A stretch of DNA of 64,000 nucleotides from Sphingobacterium sp. UBA5670 (GTDB taxonomy: Bacteria > Bacteroidota > Bacteroidia > Sphingobacteriales > Sphingobacteriaceae): NCBI RefSeq assembly GCF_002420705.1, contig NZ_DIIM01000003.1:143923-207922 (forward strand), given 5' to 3'. Shown piece by piece: positions 8,216 to 17,611 of this stretch. The first letter of the stretch is position 1; the number at the start of each line of letters is the position of its first letter. A program made the position numbers and the translations under genes. The notes under the pieces were generated by a model that was not told where the DNA came from, ran no database searches, and worked only from the letters and a program-made list of their open reading frames with translations.

Positions 8216-9343
8216 TTAATTATTATCGAGACTGGCAATAAAATCGACAATCCTTTGACTGGCATTCCCATCTCCATAAGGGTTATGTAATTCGCTCATT
8301 TGCTTATATCTCTCAAAATTACCAATAAGACTACCAACTTCATCAATAATTCTATTTTTATCTGTTCCTACTAATATTACTGTACCAGCCTCTACAGCCT
8401 CAGGCCGCTCTGTTGTATCTCGCATTACCAATACCGGCTTACCTAAGCTTGGCGCTTCCTCTTGGACTCCACCAGAATCTGTTACGATCAAGTAAGACTT
8501 GTTCATTAACCAAACAAATTCTGGATATGCTAACGGATTAATTAAATGAACATTTTGGGTATTTGACAAAATATCATATACTGGTTTCTTAACATTTGGA
8601 TTTAAGTGAACCGGATACACTATTTGCACCTCTTCATATCTATCAGCTATCTCTTTCAGAGCCTCACAAATTCTAATAAAACCATCACCATGATTCTCTC
8701 TTCGATGCCCAGTTACCAATATCAATTTCTTACTGGGATCAAGAATAGAGCGTAACTGTTTGATTTCAGAATTATCAAGATGTTCCACACGATCAGTGCT
8801 ATCAAATAATGCATCAATAACAGTGTTTCCCGTTACCAAAATATCACTTTCTGAAATATTTTCATTTAATAGATTCTGCTTAGAAGTAGTTGTCGGAGAA
8901 AAATGATAATCTGCAATGCGTCCTGTAACTTGACGATTAATTTCTTCAGGGAAAGGAGACCTTTTGTTATGGGTACGTAATCCCGCTTCCACATGACATA
9001 CTTTTGCCCCAAAATAAAATGCGGCAATACTTGTCGCCATTGTTGTAGTTGTGTCCCCATGCACGTAAACATAGTCAGGCTTGAAGTCTTCTAAGACATC
9101 CTTCAATCCTGTTATAATGGAGGCTGTAAGTGAATAAAGATTTTGATTAGGTTTCATTAGATCCAAATCATAATCGGGTATTATATTAAAAAACGAGAGA
9201 ACTTGGTCTAGCATTTCTCTATGTTGAGCAGTTACACAAACTTTTGTTTCAAAGTTATCATTATTTCTAAATGCGTGGACAAGAGGAGCCATTTTTATGG
9301 CTTCAGGCCTAGTTCCAAATACTATTAAATTCTTTTTCTTCAT
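8216..9343 (-). CDS. wecB: UDP-N-acetylglucosamine 2-epimerase (non-hydrolysing)
   Basis: This 375-aa enzyme interconverts UDP-GlcNAc and UDP-ManNAc in the cytoplasm. All family landmarks are present: FGTRPEAIKMAPLV at the N terminus, YVHGDTTTTMA, HVEAGLRTHNKRSPFPEE, TGHRRENHGDG, and the C-terminal TDSGGVQEEAPSLGKP followed by RDTTERPEA. Length is normal. A TTG at 9352 would add three residues; the ATG at 9343 begins MKKKNLIVFGTRPE and is preferred, leaving 10 nt to the upstream stop. It suggests a ManNAc-derived sugar in the polymer. No ManNAc dehydrogenase (WecC-type) is separately visible; the only dehydrogenase nearby looks TviB-like. Confidence 0.96.
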   Translation of the reverse strand: MKKKNLIVFGTRPEAIKMAPLVHAFRNNDNFETKVCVTAQHREMLDQVLSFFNIIPDYDLDLMKPNQNLYSLTASIITGLKDVLEDFKPDYVYVHGDTTTTMATSIAAFYFGAKVCHVEAGLRTHNKRSPFPEEINRQVTGRIADYHFSPTTTSKQNLLNENISESDILVTGNTVIDALFDSTDRVEHLDNSEIKQLRSILDPSKKLILVTGHRRENHGDGFIRICEALKEIADRYEEVQIVYPVHLNPNVKKPVYDILSNTQNVHLINPLAYPEFVWLMNKSYLIVTDSGGVQEEAPSLGKPVLVMRDTTERPEAVEAGTVILVGTDKNRIIDEVGSLIGNFERYKQMSELHNPYGDGNASQRIVDFIASLDNN

Positions 9344-9353
9344 GCTTATCAAG

Positions 9354-10358
9354 TTATCGCAATATTTTTTTCAATAAATTTATTTTCAAAGCTGTACTTA
9401 TCGTAGAGTTTGATATCAATCCAAGGATAATTCTATTGTAAATCCCCGCCTTAAAACTGTTTTTTGCTGTGCCCGCAGATTTAATAATTAATGCAGATAT
9501 TTTTTTTAGTTTTTCAACAGATTCCTCAGCAGTAATATTCCTCCTGCGATCAAATAATTTATGACACACGTATATTACCCATTTATTTGTTTCTTGGTCT
9601 ATCGCTTTACGATATAAAGAATTAAAATTAAACAAATCGGCGATTTCTACCCTTAAATCACGCGTGAATTTTATATATTCGATGAATTTGTCAATATCTA
9701 CCAATCTGGTAGTAAGAGAATTTTCATTACTTCCGACCCTATAATTATAGCCACGCGCTGGAGAAATTTGATATGATCTCGCATGTAGAAGATATTGAAG
9801 TGTAAAAATATGATCTTCGCCTAAAGAATATTCTTCATTAAAAGATATATTATTTTTTTGAATAATGTCGTTCCTAAATAATTTGAAACAAGGAGAATTT
9901 AGTAAATTAATTTTTTCAGAAGAAATGAAAAACTCACAAAAATCCTTATATACATTAAAATTATAACCTACTTCTCCAATCGTTTCCCCAGATTTCACTC
10001 TTTTATAACCCTGTATGTATATATCCAAATCCCCTTCTGGATTAATATTAAAACTAGAAAAGAAATCCCTATCAATCCAATCATCACTATCGATAAAACA
10101 TAAATATTTTCCAATAGCATGCTTAATACCATAGTTTCTTGCAGAACTTACTCCTCCGTTGATTTTTTGTAAAATCTTTATACGAGAATCCAGAGCACTA
10201 AATTGAAAACACATTGCAAGTGATCCATCACGGCTACCGTCATCGACTAAAATCAACTCAAAATCAGTAAAATCCTGATTCAGAACACTATCCAGACAAG
10301 TAGACAAATACTTCTCTACATTATAGACTGGAATAATAATTGATATTAAGGGATTCAT
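9354..10358 (-). CDS. GT2 family glycosyltransferase
   Basis: This is a 334-aa inverting GT-A glycosyltransferase. The first strand SIIIPVYNVEKYLSTCLDS is followed by LILVDDGSRDGS, NGGVSSARNYGI and the metal-binding CFIDSDDWID (the DxD-type motif, around residue 90). The C-terminal 120 residues are basic and rich in Phe/Tyr, typical of GT2 enzymes from surface-polysaccharide loci. It adds one sugar to the lipid-linked repeat at the inner membrane; the donor is unknown. The start is an ATG, 2 nt after the pyruvyltransferase stop, so the genes are tightly coupled. Confidence 0.92.
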   Translation of the reverse strand: MNPLISIIIPVYNVEKYLSTCLDSVLNQDFTDFELILVDDGSRDGSLAMCFQFSALDSRIKILQKINGGVSSARNYGIKHAIGKYLCFIDSDDWIDRDFFSSFNINPEGDLDIYIQGYKRVKSGETIGEVGYNFNVYKDFCEFFISSEKINLLNSPCFKLFRNDIIQKNNISFNEEYSLGEDHIFTLQYLLHARSYQISPARGYNYRVGSNENSLTTRLVDIDKFIEYIKFTRDLRVEIADLFNFNSLYRKAIDQETNKWVIYVCHKLFDRRRNITAEESVEKLKKISALIIKSAGTAKNSFKAGIYNRIILGLISNSTISTALKINLLKKILR

Positions 10359-10360
10359 AT

Positions 10361-11479
10361 TTATTGATTCAAGAGATTGTCAAGAGCTTCGAACTGTGTT
10401 TGTGCAACAACGCGTTCCTTAGAAATATCATAAAAATTGTGATTTGCATCTCGAATGGTTTGATCAATATCAATCTCTAAAAATTCCACTAACTGAATTT
10501 CCTTTCCTTTATATTGCACATCATTCAGCACATTCATCATCTTTTTACTGTAAACTACTGGATAAATTTGCTGCTGATATAACATACTTAATATCATGGC
10601 ATGAAAACGACCACAATATACAATGTTCATTTTTCCATAAATAGACAAAAATTCGTCAATATTGCCCTTATAAAATACTTTATTGACCTTTTGATCAGTT
10701 TGTAAATAGGAGATAATAGTGTTTATAGCAAATTCGTCACCTTCTTCTTCGCAAAACGAGAATAAATATACATTTTTACCTAATTCCAAATAGCGATTAA
10801 TCAGCTCTGAATATTTTTTATAATAACCATTTTCATCTATTGAACTTCGTGCTTTTACGATAGAAAAGCCGACACTATTTATATCTTTCTCAATATTCGG
10901 AATTGACATACCAAAAACTACATCGGGTGCCCACCTGACAGATTTGATATCATTAAAAATCTCAGCCGAATACTCCTCCCTAAAACAAACATCTGTTGCT
11001 TTTTGAAAGATAGATTTATACAATGATATATATTCAGGATTCTTAAAAGGGCCAAAATTACAGCCCACAAAATACTTTGGTATTTTAGGAAGCGCTTGAT
11101 TTACCAAATCATAAAAAGCAATTTCGTTATCCAAATCTAAATTTTCAGTGCTCTGCATAAAGATTGACCCTCCAATAGAAACAAAAGCGTCATAACCTAT
11201 ATCAAAGTTTTTATATTGTTTTTTATATACAGCCTGCAATTCCTTTTTAAATAGCTTAGGAAATACTTTGAGCCCTAGTTTCCTTAAGATTTTATTAAAT
11301 AATGAGTCTTGAAATTTAGGTGAAATCAAGTGCAAATTAGGGAAATATGTACAGAAGATGTTATAATTATCTTCGGCCAAAAGATAAAAATCATGTTGTG
11401 GGTAACGTTCACAAATAATTTTTAAAAAAAGATCATCCCCAAGATTTATTTTCGGATATAATTTTAATAATATTTTCAT
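10361..11479 (-). CDS. Polysaccharide pyruvyl transferase family protein
   Basis: This 372-aa protein has features of the polysaccharide pyruvyltransferase family (CsaB/WcaK-like). The N terminus is LYPKINLGDDLFLKIICERY, followed by GGSIFMQ, FVGCNFGPFKNPEY and CFREEYSAEIF. The C-terminal part has VFGMSIP, NSVGFSIVKA and CGRFHAMILSMLYQQQIYPV. These enzymes add a ketal-linked pyruvate from PEP to a sugar of the repeat unit, giving it negative charge. Some relatives act differently, so the exact reaction is inferred. The gene lies 1 nt after the flippase stop and 2 nt before the GT2 gene. Confidence 0.88.
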   Translation of the reverse strand: MKILLKLYPKINLGDDLFLKIICERYPQHDFYLLAEDNYNIFCTYFPNLHLISPKFQDSLFNKILRKLGLKVFPKLFKKELQAVYKKQYKNFDIGYDAFVSIGGSIFMQSTENLDLDNEIAFYDLVNQALPKIPKYFVGCNFGPFKNPEYISLYKSIFQKATDVCFREEYSAEIFNDIKSVRWAPDVVFGMSIPNIEKDINSVGFSIVKARSSIDENGYYKKYSELINRYLELGKNVYLFSFCEEEGDEFAINTIISYLQTDQKVNKVFYKGNIDEFLSIYGKMNIVYCGRFHAMILSMLYQQQIYPVVYSKKMMNVLNDVQYKGKEIQLVEFLEIDIDQTIRDANHNFYDISKERVVAQTQFEALDNLLNQ

Positions 11480-11480
11480 G

Positions 11481-13001
11481 TTAAAATTTAAGTTTATTTC
11501 TCACAAGCCCAACAATCCTTATCCGCAACGAACTATTTAATCCAAATAGAAAAACAATAATTGCTTGAATCATTACAAAACCGCCCCCCCAAACAATCAT
11601 ATTTAACAAACTATTGACAATCAAAACCTTATTTAGAAAAAAAGACACAATATATGCACTAATAGAAATATATAAGATTGGCAAACCTACTTGTTTGAAA
11701 AAAGAAAACAAAGTAAACAAGTAAAATCTTTTTAGGAAAACGATCCGTATAATTAAAGATAAAACACTAAATCCAATTAGAATAATGAAAGCTATTAAAG
11801 GATCATTCCCCAACTTAAATAATACATACGATAATATTGGTATAATTAAATTAAGACTACCAACAACAATTTGGTAAAGACTAATATTACCTGCTGCTTG
11901 AATTCCTGTCATAAAAGGGCCAGATACGCTATCAATCAGAAGAGCCACAAGACTCATGCTAACAAAACTAATAGTATATTCTGGCACATTATTCCCTAAC
12001 CAAAACTTTAATATCCAAGATACATTCATTAAAATTGGAATTGCCAGAAACTGCATGAGATAAAAAGAAAACTTAGCGCCTAGAAAAATCAAATTTAAAG
12101 AACGCACTCGATTTCCACCTGCATAACTTTGGACAATTTGCGGGTTAAGGGCAGATTGAAAGCTATTCACAAATTGAGTAACCGCAGCTTGTACCTGCAT
12201 TGCCACACCATATGCAGCATTAATTACTGTTCCAAAAAATAAATTCAATACAATATTAATACCTTGATTTTTTCCGACAAGAGATAATGCCCCAAACAAA
12301 TTCCATCCAGAATAATTTAATATCTCTTTAAAATAGCTTTTATCATAATGAAATTTATATTTACTTTCAGCAAAATTGCGCCTGCAATAGGATTGATAAA
12401 TCACTCTCATTATAAAGGAAACGCTAAATGTTAGAATACCATACAGTATCAATTTATCATTTCCGTAATATATAACAACAATAGCAGTCCCCAATTTCAA
12501 AACAGCCTCTAAAAGAGAGACATAAGCATATATATTCATCTTTTCTCTCGCAAGTAAAAGTGAATTATAAGGTACCTGTATAATATTCCAAAATAATGTA
12601 AGAAGCGAAAATTGATATACTATATTTACTGCAGACAACCGCTCTTTTGGAAAAACCATTTTAAAATTAATATACCAGAGACCAAGTGTTTCACCTAACA
12701 GTATTACAATTAAAGCAATTATGATATGAATAGACAGAGAAACGCTAAAAGTCTTTTTTAAACGATCTAGGTCCCCCGCACCAATATCAAATGACAAGTA
12801 TCTTTGAGTTGCCGATGCCATGGCTCCATTTATGAAGCCAAACATTGCAACTAAACCACCGACAATATTATAAATTCCATAATCAGAAATACCAAGCGCG
12901 GCTAGTACAATCCTTGATGTGTATAGGGTAACTCCCATTATTAGAAGCATCCTTATATATAGAAATGCAGCGTTCTTCGCAATGGTTTTATTTGATGACA
13001 T
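11481..13001 (-). CDS. Wzx-type oligosaccharide flippase, set 1
   Basis: This is a 506-aa polytopic membrane protein of the MOP superfamily. The N terminus is KNAAFLYIRMLLIMGVTLYTSRIVLAALG, with DYGIYNIVGG and MASATQRYLS typical of the Bacteroidota Wzx-like lipopolysaccharide biosynthesis family. About 12-14 hydrophobic segments run to the C terminus. It should flip undecaprenyl-pyrophosphate-linked repeat units to the periplasm for the EpsG polymerase at 5935-7059. It is the first gene of block C. The 238-nt gap upstream (13002-13239) is AT-rich and shows no clear TAnnTTTG promoter on the minus strand. A second, dissimilar flippase is at 30217-31506. Confidence 0.9.
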   Translation of the reverse strand: MSSNKTIAKNAAFLYIRMLLIMGVTLYTSRIVLAALGISDYGIYNIVGGLVAMFGFINGAMASATQRYLSFDIGAGDLDRLKKTFSVSLSIHIIIALIVILLGETLGLWYINFKMVFPKERLSAVNIVYQFSLLTLFWNIIQVPYNSLLLAREKMNIYAYVSLLEAVLKLGTAIVVIYYGNDKLILYGILTFSVSFIMRVIYQSYCRRNFAESKYKFHYDKSYFKEILNYSGWNLFGALSLVGKNQGINIVLNLFFGTVINAAYGVAMQVQAAVTQFVNSFQSALNPQIVQSYAGGNRVRSLNLIFLGAKFSFYLMQFLAIPILMNVSWILKFWLGNNVPEYTISFVSMSLVALLIDSVSGPFMTGIQAAGNISLYQIVVGSLNLIIPILSYVLFKLGNDPLIAFIILIGFSVLSLIIRIVFLKRFYLFTLFSFFKQVGLPILYISISAYIVSFFLNKVLIVNSLLNMIVWGGGFVMIQAIIVFLFGLNSSLRIRIVGLVRNKLKF

Positions 13002-13239
13002 ATAAGTTATCTATATATCTGACGATTAAACAGAAAAGCAGGATCTATCTCATTTACAGTAAAATCCAGCGATGGCTCCATTTAGTCTTGTCAGGAAAAT
13101 GCTGAGAGCTACAATTCATCAAGAAATGCAAGATGTATTTCTCTCATTTTCATTAAAATTTAATAGAATAAAAAAAAATTCAATTGATTATATTATAACT
13201 GAAACAATCCCATCAATTATAAGACAAGAGAATTCCAAT

Positions 13240-14523
13240 TTATAGTTTTGCGTCAGCTTTTTCTGAAATAATCCCTTTAACATCATACACAACTGATGTC
13301 TCCTTTTTAAGAGAGTCTAAGTTTACACTTAAAAATTCTTTATGTGCAACTCCCAAAACAATAGCGTCAAATTTTTGACTTGGTAATTCAACAACACTGT
13401 CTATTCCGTACTCATGTTTTACTTCCACTGGATTCGCCCAAGTATCAAAGGTAGTTACTTTGACACCATAATCTTCCAAGGCCGCGATCACATCCACAAT
13501 CTTTGTATTACGAACATCAGGACAATTCTCCTTAAAAGTCACCCCGAGCATCAATACTTCAGCACCATTTACATTGATTCCTTTTTTTATCATTGTCTTA
13601 ACTACTTGAGAAGCCACATACTCACCCATAGAATCATTCAAACGACGACCCGCCAAAATGATCTCTGGATGATACCCATGCTCTTGTGCTTTCTGAGCCA
13701 AATAATATGGATCTACACCTATACAGTGACCGCCTACCAATCCTGGTTTAAATGGTAAAAAGTTCCATTTTGTGCCCGCCGCTTCTAAAACAGCATGTGT
13801 ATCGATATTCAAAATATTAAAGATCTTTGCCAATTCATTGACAAAGGCAATATTGATATCACGTTGTGAATTTTCAATCACTTTAGCTGCTTCAGCAACT
13901 TTAATACATGGTGCCAAGTGGGTACCCGCCGTAATCACTTCTTTATAAACAGCATCAACTTCAGCTCCGATTTCAGGTGTAGAACCTGAAGTCACTTTTA
14001 AGATTTTCTCAACCGTATGTTGTTTATCACCTGGATTGATGCGCTCTGGCGAATAACCGGCAAAGAAATCTTCGTTAAATTTCAATCCTGAAATTTTCTC
14101 TAATACAGGAATACACTCTTCTTCAGTAACACCAGGATATACTGTTGATTCGTAAACCACGATATCTCCTTTCTTTAATACTTTGCCGACTGTCTCAGAC
14201 GCTTTATACAGCGGTGTTAGGTCAGGGCGATTATTTTTATCTACCGGTGTAGGAACAGTCACCACATAAAAATTTGCCTCTTCGATATCTGCCAGTTGGT
14301 TTGAGCAGTACAAACCGCTTGTATTTGTAGAAAATGGATTTTCATTCACTAAGGCTGACTGCAAAATATCATCATCGACTTCCAAAGTTAAATCCTTTCC
14401 TGAACGCAATTCATCAATGCGTTTTTGGTTTATATCAAAACCTAAAACTGGAAACTTCGTCGCAAATAATCTTGCCAGCGGTAGACCTACATATCCTAAT
14501 CCAATTACTGCTATTTTTTTCAT
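13240..14523 (-). CDS. tviB: TviB/WbpO-like UDP-N-acetylhexosamine 6-dehydrogenase
   Basis: This 427-aa enzyme of the UDP-glucose/GDP-mannose dehydrogenase family is close to TviB by recall. The NAD site is IAVIGLGYVGLPLARLF. Then come VTVPTPVDKNNRPDL, YESTVYPGVTEEECIPVL and GYSPERINPGDK. The catalytic cysteine lies in GLVGGHCIGVDPYYL, and the C-terminal domain has LGVTFKENCPDVRNTK. TviB/WbpO oxidise the C6 of UDP-GlcNAc or UDP-GalNAc twice with NAD+ to give the N-acetylhexosaminuronic acid. The adjacent TviC/WbpP-like epimerase, 28 nt upstream, completes the pair used for Vi antigen and Pseudomonas O6. The ATG is the start. It is the last gene of block B. Confidence 0.93.
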   Translation of the reverse strand: MKKIAVIGLGYVGLPLARLFATKFPVLGFDINQKRIDELRSGKDLTLEVDDDILQSALVNENPFSTNTSGLYCSNQLADIEEANFYVVTVPTPVDKNNRPDLTPLYKASETVGKVLKKGDIVVYESTVYPGVTEEECIPVLEKISGLKFNEDFFAGYSPERINPGDKQHTVEKILKVTSGSTPEIGAEVDAVYKEVITAGTHLAPCIKVAEAAKVIENSQRDINIAFVNELAKIFNILNIDTHAVLEAAGTKWNFLPFKPGLVGGHCIGVDPYYLAQKAQEHGYHPEIILAGRRLNDSMGEYVASQVVKTMIKKGINVNGAEVLMLGVTFKENCPDVRNTKIVDVIAALEDYGVKVTTFDTWANPVEVKHEYGIDSVVELPSQKFDAIVLGVAHKEFLSVNLDSLKKETSVVYDVKGIISEKADAKL

Positions 14524-14551
14524 TTCTTTTGCCTTTTTAATTGATTAATTC

Positions 14552-15520
14552 CTATTTTAGATTATCCCAGTACCATTTCACAGACTCTTTCAATCCATCA
14601 CGGATTACGTGTGTCGGCTCATAGCCCAATAACTGGCGCGCTTTTTCAATTGAAGCTAATGAATGTGGAATATCACCCTGCCTATTTGGCCCATGAATAA
14701 TCTCGACATTTGCAATTTCAGCATCGTATTCTACCAAAAACTCTTTTAGGTAACCAACCAATTGATTCAATGTCGTACGGTCGCCAACAGCCGTGTTGTA
14801 TACTGTATTAATTGCATCTTGATTATCTGTAGTCATTGCACGCTCGTTCATCTGAATAACGTTGTCGATATAAGTAAAATCACGTGAATAATCTCCGGTT
14901 CCATTAATTACGGGACTTTCATGATTCATAAATTTCTTAACAAACAATGGGATAACCGCTGCATAGGCACCATTTGGGTCCTGACGACGGCCAAATACAT
15001 TAAAATAACGGAGTCCAACAGTTTCTAAACCATAGGTTTTTGAAAAGATATCCGCATACAATTCATTGACATATTTGGTAATCGCATAAGGTGATAAGGG
15101 CTTACCAATGACATCTTCTACCTTTGGCAGATTTTCAGAATCGCCATATGTCGATGATGAGGCTGCGTATATAAAGCGCTTAACGCCTGCATCACGCGCA
15201 GCAACTAACATATTTAAAAATCCGGTTACATTTACTTCATTGGAAGTTTGTGGATCTTTGATCGAACGTGGCACCGATCCCAACGCTGCCTGATGTAAAA
15301 CATAATCAACACCTTCAACAGCTTTTTGACAATCCGCAACATTCCTGATATCGCCTTCTATTAAAGTAAAGTAGGGATTATTGCTATACTGTGTCAAATT
15401 ATAAAGATGGCCAGTCGAAAAGTTATCCAAAACGACAACCTGATTTCCTTTACCTAAAAAATGTTCTACGAGATTAGAGCCTATAAACCCGGCTCCACCA
15501 GTAATTAATATTTTACTCAT
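14552..15520 (-). CDS. tviC: TviC/WbpP-like UDP-N-acetylglucosamine 4-epimerase
   Basis: This is an extended short-chain dehydrogenase/reductase of 322 aa. It has the Rossmann motif ILITGGAGFIGSNLVEHFL, the AASSSTYG strand, and the catalytic Tyr-x3-Lys in SPYAITKYVNELYAD. Also present are LRYFNVFGRRQDPNGAYAAV and DYSRDFTYIDNVIQ. These match WbpP/TviC, which interconvert UDP-GlcNAc/UDP-GalNAc or the corresponding uronic acids. The neighbouring TviB-like dehydrogenase fixes the pathway to UDP-GalNAcA or similar. The ATG start is clear; no promoter with a correct -33 box is seen in the 304-nt stretch upstream. Confidence 0.92.
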   Translation of the reverse strand: MSKILITGGAGFIGSNLVEHFLGKGNQVVVLDNFSTGHLYNLTQYSNNPYFTLIEGDIRNVADCQKAVEGVDYVLHQAALGSVPRSIKDPQTSNEVNVTGFLNMLVAARDAGVKRFIYAASSSTYGDSENLPKVEDVIGKPLSPYAITKYVNELYADIFSKTYGLETVGLRYFNVFGRRQDPNGAYAAVIPLFVKKFMNHESPVINGTGDYSRDFTYIDNVIQMNERAMTTDNQDAINTVYNTAVGDRTTLNQLVGYLKEFLVEYDAEIANVEIIHGPNRQGDIPHSLASIEKARQLLGYEPTHVIRDGLKESVKWYWDNLK

Positions 15521-15824
15521 GTATGTTTGATTATTCCTTTATACTAATATTTTACAACGTCTCATCTATAGCGATATTTTTCATAGCCTCCTCGCTTTAA
15601 GCAATAAATATGCCTGTTTTAATAATTCAAGAAAATTTAACCTATTTAAAAAATTCAATTCTCCTCATAAGTATTTTACAGACGACTTTATTTTAAGTAT
15701 ATACATAGAAGACAGTCTTTTAACTAATTTCCTCTAATTTCAAAAAAGTAAAACCTAAATTTTCAGAGCGAAACTAAGGATTTTATTTATAAAACAGCTT
15801 ACGATGAACTTTCTTATCGATTAT
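15521..15824. other. Intergenic stretch without a gene
   Basis: This 304-nt AT-rich gap lies between the FAD-oxidoreductase gene and the TviC-like gene, both on the minus strand. I see no ORF of note, no strong hairpin and no TAnnTTTG box with a spaced TTG. It may carry an unrecognised promoter for the TviC/TviB pair. Confidence 0.5.
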
Positions 15825-17483
15825 TTAATATGAAACCACAACACCTCGACTAGCTAACCTCGGTTTAAGATTTCCATAAGTAAGGTCTTGAACAGATGGA
15901 ATGTTTAGCTCCAAACATTTGACGGCGGCGCATGCTGCAGACTGACCTAAAGTCATAAAAACTGGTTCCATTCGTATTGATCCATAGGCAGAATGAGAAG
16001 CAGATAGGCACACAGGTACAAGCAAATTTATACAATCAGATTTCGACGGAATTATCGATCTATAATCAATTCCATAAGGTTTTTTTACAGAGGCATATAT
16101 TTCACCTTCGTTTTTAACAAAACCATTTTCATCTTTATACCGCTGAACGATATGGGAATCTATTCCGTAATCTGCCAACCCTATTGGGAACGGAGCTTGC
16201 TCCCAGCCGAGGCAATTCGCTTCTGTCATTACATAATCACTTATCATTCTTCTAGCTTCCCTAATATACAGTTGTCTTGGCCAATTTCCATTATCAGTAA
16301 ATTCATCCTTAGCTAAGCCCCAACGTTTATAGAAGTTTCTAATAATAATTGGAACTTTCGGATGATTTCCAAGTGTCCACAGCAACCCCAATTGATACAA
16401 TTTGTGCTTTTGAGCTATTTTCTCTCTTAATGCATAATCACCATCTGGATAGTCGTAATTTTCGCCAACATAATCTATTGAAATTGGGCCTCCATTATTA
16501 GAATCAGTCTTATCATTCGGAACTTTCTGAAAGCCAAAAAAATAAATAAATTTACCAGGGTTATTATTTATCTGGCTAAAAACTAACTCATAGTCGTTCT
16601 CATTATAACCAACTGGCTTTTCAACTGCCACTCTATTGTTAGGCTGGTCAGTTAGGCACATTCTGTAGCAGTAAGCTTGAATCTTTTTATCTCCAACACC
16701 ATCAGAAGGCAAAAAATTATTAAAGTTAATTATTGATTTTATACCATCTTTAAATTGAAAAGAACTTGAGGAGGGCATTCGCTGAACTCCATTTATAGTT
16801 TCTCCATATTGACTATTACTTTCGCGACCTACATTATATCTTACTCCAGCTTTTGCCATTAAATCGCCCTCATATGTAGCATCGATAAAAAAGCGCCCTT
16901 TTATTTTCTGTCCAGATTCTAAAATTATAGAAGTAATTGCATTATTTTTATTTTTATTCACCCCTTTATTTAAGGCTAATCGAGATGATTCAATAAGAAC
17001 AATTTTATACTTATCTAAGAATTGATGCATTATTTTCTCCGCAACTTTTGGCTCAAACCAGGTCATCATATCATCTACAACAGCCCTATTAAAATTTTCG
17101 TAAGATCCCAACTGACCATACTTCCAGTTACCGGGATTCTTATAATAGGAGTAGATATCGGTATAAAACTCTCTTGTTAATCCACCGAATGCTTTTGGTT
17201 TCGACATATCGGTTACCCCTAACCCATTCGTTACTACCCCTCCTAATGCATTTCCAATGGGGTTTACTAGTATCGCTGTCTTACCAGAATTCACAACTTC
17301 GACAGCTGCCATTACACCTGACATCGTTCCTCCATAAATAACGACATCAAATACTTGTCCTGGATCAACATCTTCGGGATCTGGAATTGAATCTATGTCA
17401 ACTACAGGAGGCAAGTCGATTATATCCTTTTTACCACAAGCAAAGGAACAAAATAGAATTGCGATAATTAAAAACCTTTTCAT
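15825..17483 (-). CDS. Exported FAD-dependent oxidoreductase lipoprotein
   Basis: This 552-aa protein starts with a short lipoprotein signal, MKRFLIIAILFCSFACGKKD (likely Cys16), followed by a Pro/Asp-rich linker. The FAD-binding fold of the PF12831 type follows: DVVIYGGTMSGVMAAVEV, then GNALGGVVTNGLGVTD, RFFIDATYEGDLMAKAG and, near the C terminus, CLSASHSAYGSIRMEPVF with GQSAACAAV. These Bacteroidota flavoproteins are often annotated FAD-dependent oxidoreductase or xanthan-lyase-like; the substrate is unknown. A longer frame back to 17597 begins with TTG and has no sense as a signal. The ATG at 17483 fits the lipoprotein start, and a TACTTTTG box lies at 17512-17519. An extracytoplasmic flavoenzyme inside a polysaccharide locus is notable. 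Confidence 0.85.
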   Translation of the reverse strand: MKRFLIIAILFCSFACGKKDIIDLPPVVDIDSIPDPEDVDPGQVFDVVIYGGTMSGVMAAVEVVNSGKTAILVNPIGNALGGVVTNGLGVTDMSKPKAFGGLTREFYTDIYSYYKNPGNWKYGQLGSYENFNRAVVDDMMTWFEPKVAEKIMHQFLDKYKIVLIESSRLALNKGVNKNKNNAITSIILESGQKIKGRFFIDATYEGDLMAKAGVRYNVGRESNSQYGETINGVQRMPSSSSFQFKDGIKSIINFNNFLPSDGVGDKKIQAYCYRMCLTDQPNNRVAVEKPVGYNENDYELVFSQINNNPGKFIYFFGFQKVPNDKTDSNNGGPISIDYVGENYDYPDGDYALREKIAQKHKLYQLGLLWTLGNHPKVPIIIRNFYKRWGLAKDEFTDNGNWPRQLYIREARRMISDYVMTEANCLGWEQAPFPIGLADYGIDSHIVQRYKDENGFVKNEGEIYASVKKPYGIDYRSIIPSKSDCINLLVPVCLSASHSAYGSIRMEPVFMTLGQSAACAAVKCLELNIPSVQDLTYGNLKPRLASRGVVVSY

Positions 17484-17611
17484 AATACTTTCAAAATAAC
17501 TTTTCAGATGCCAAAAGTACTGTAAATTACTCAAGTTTCTTTGAAAAATTAATTTCTTAATCCACGTGGAACATAGAAATATTATATATTTAAACAATTG
17601 TAAATGAATAG

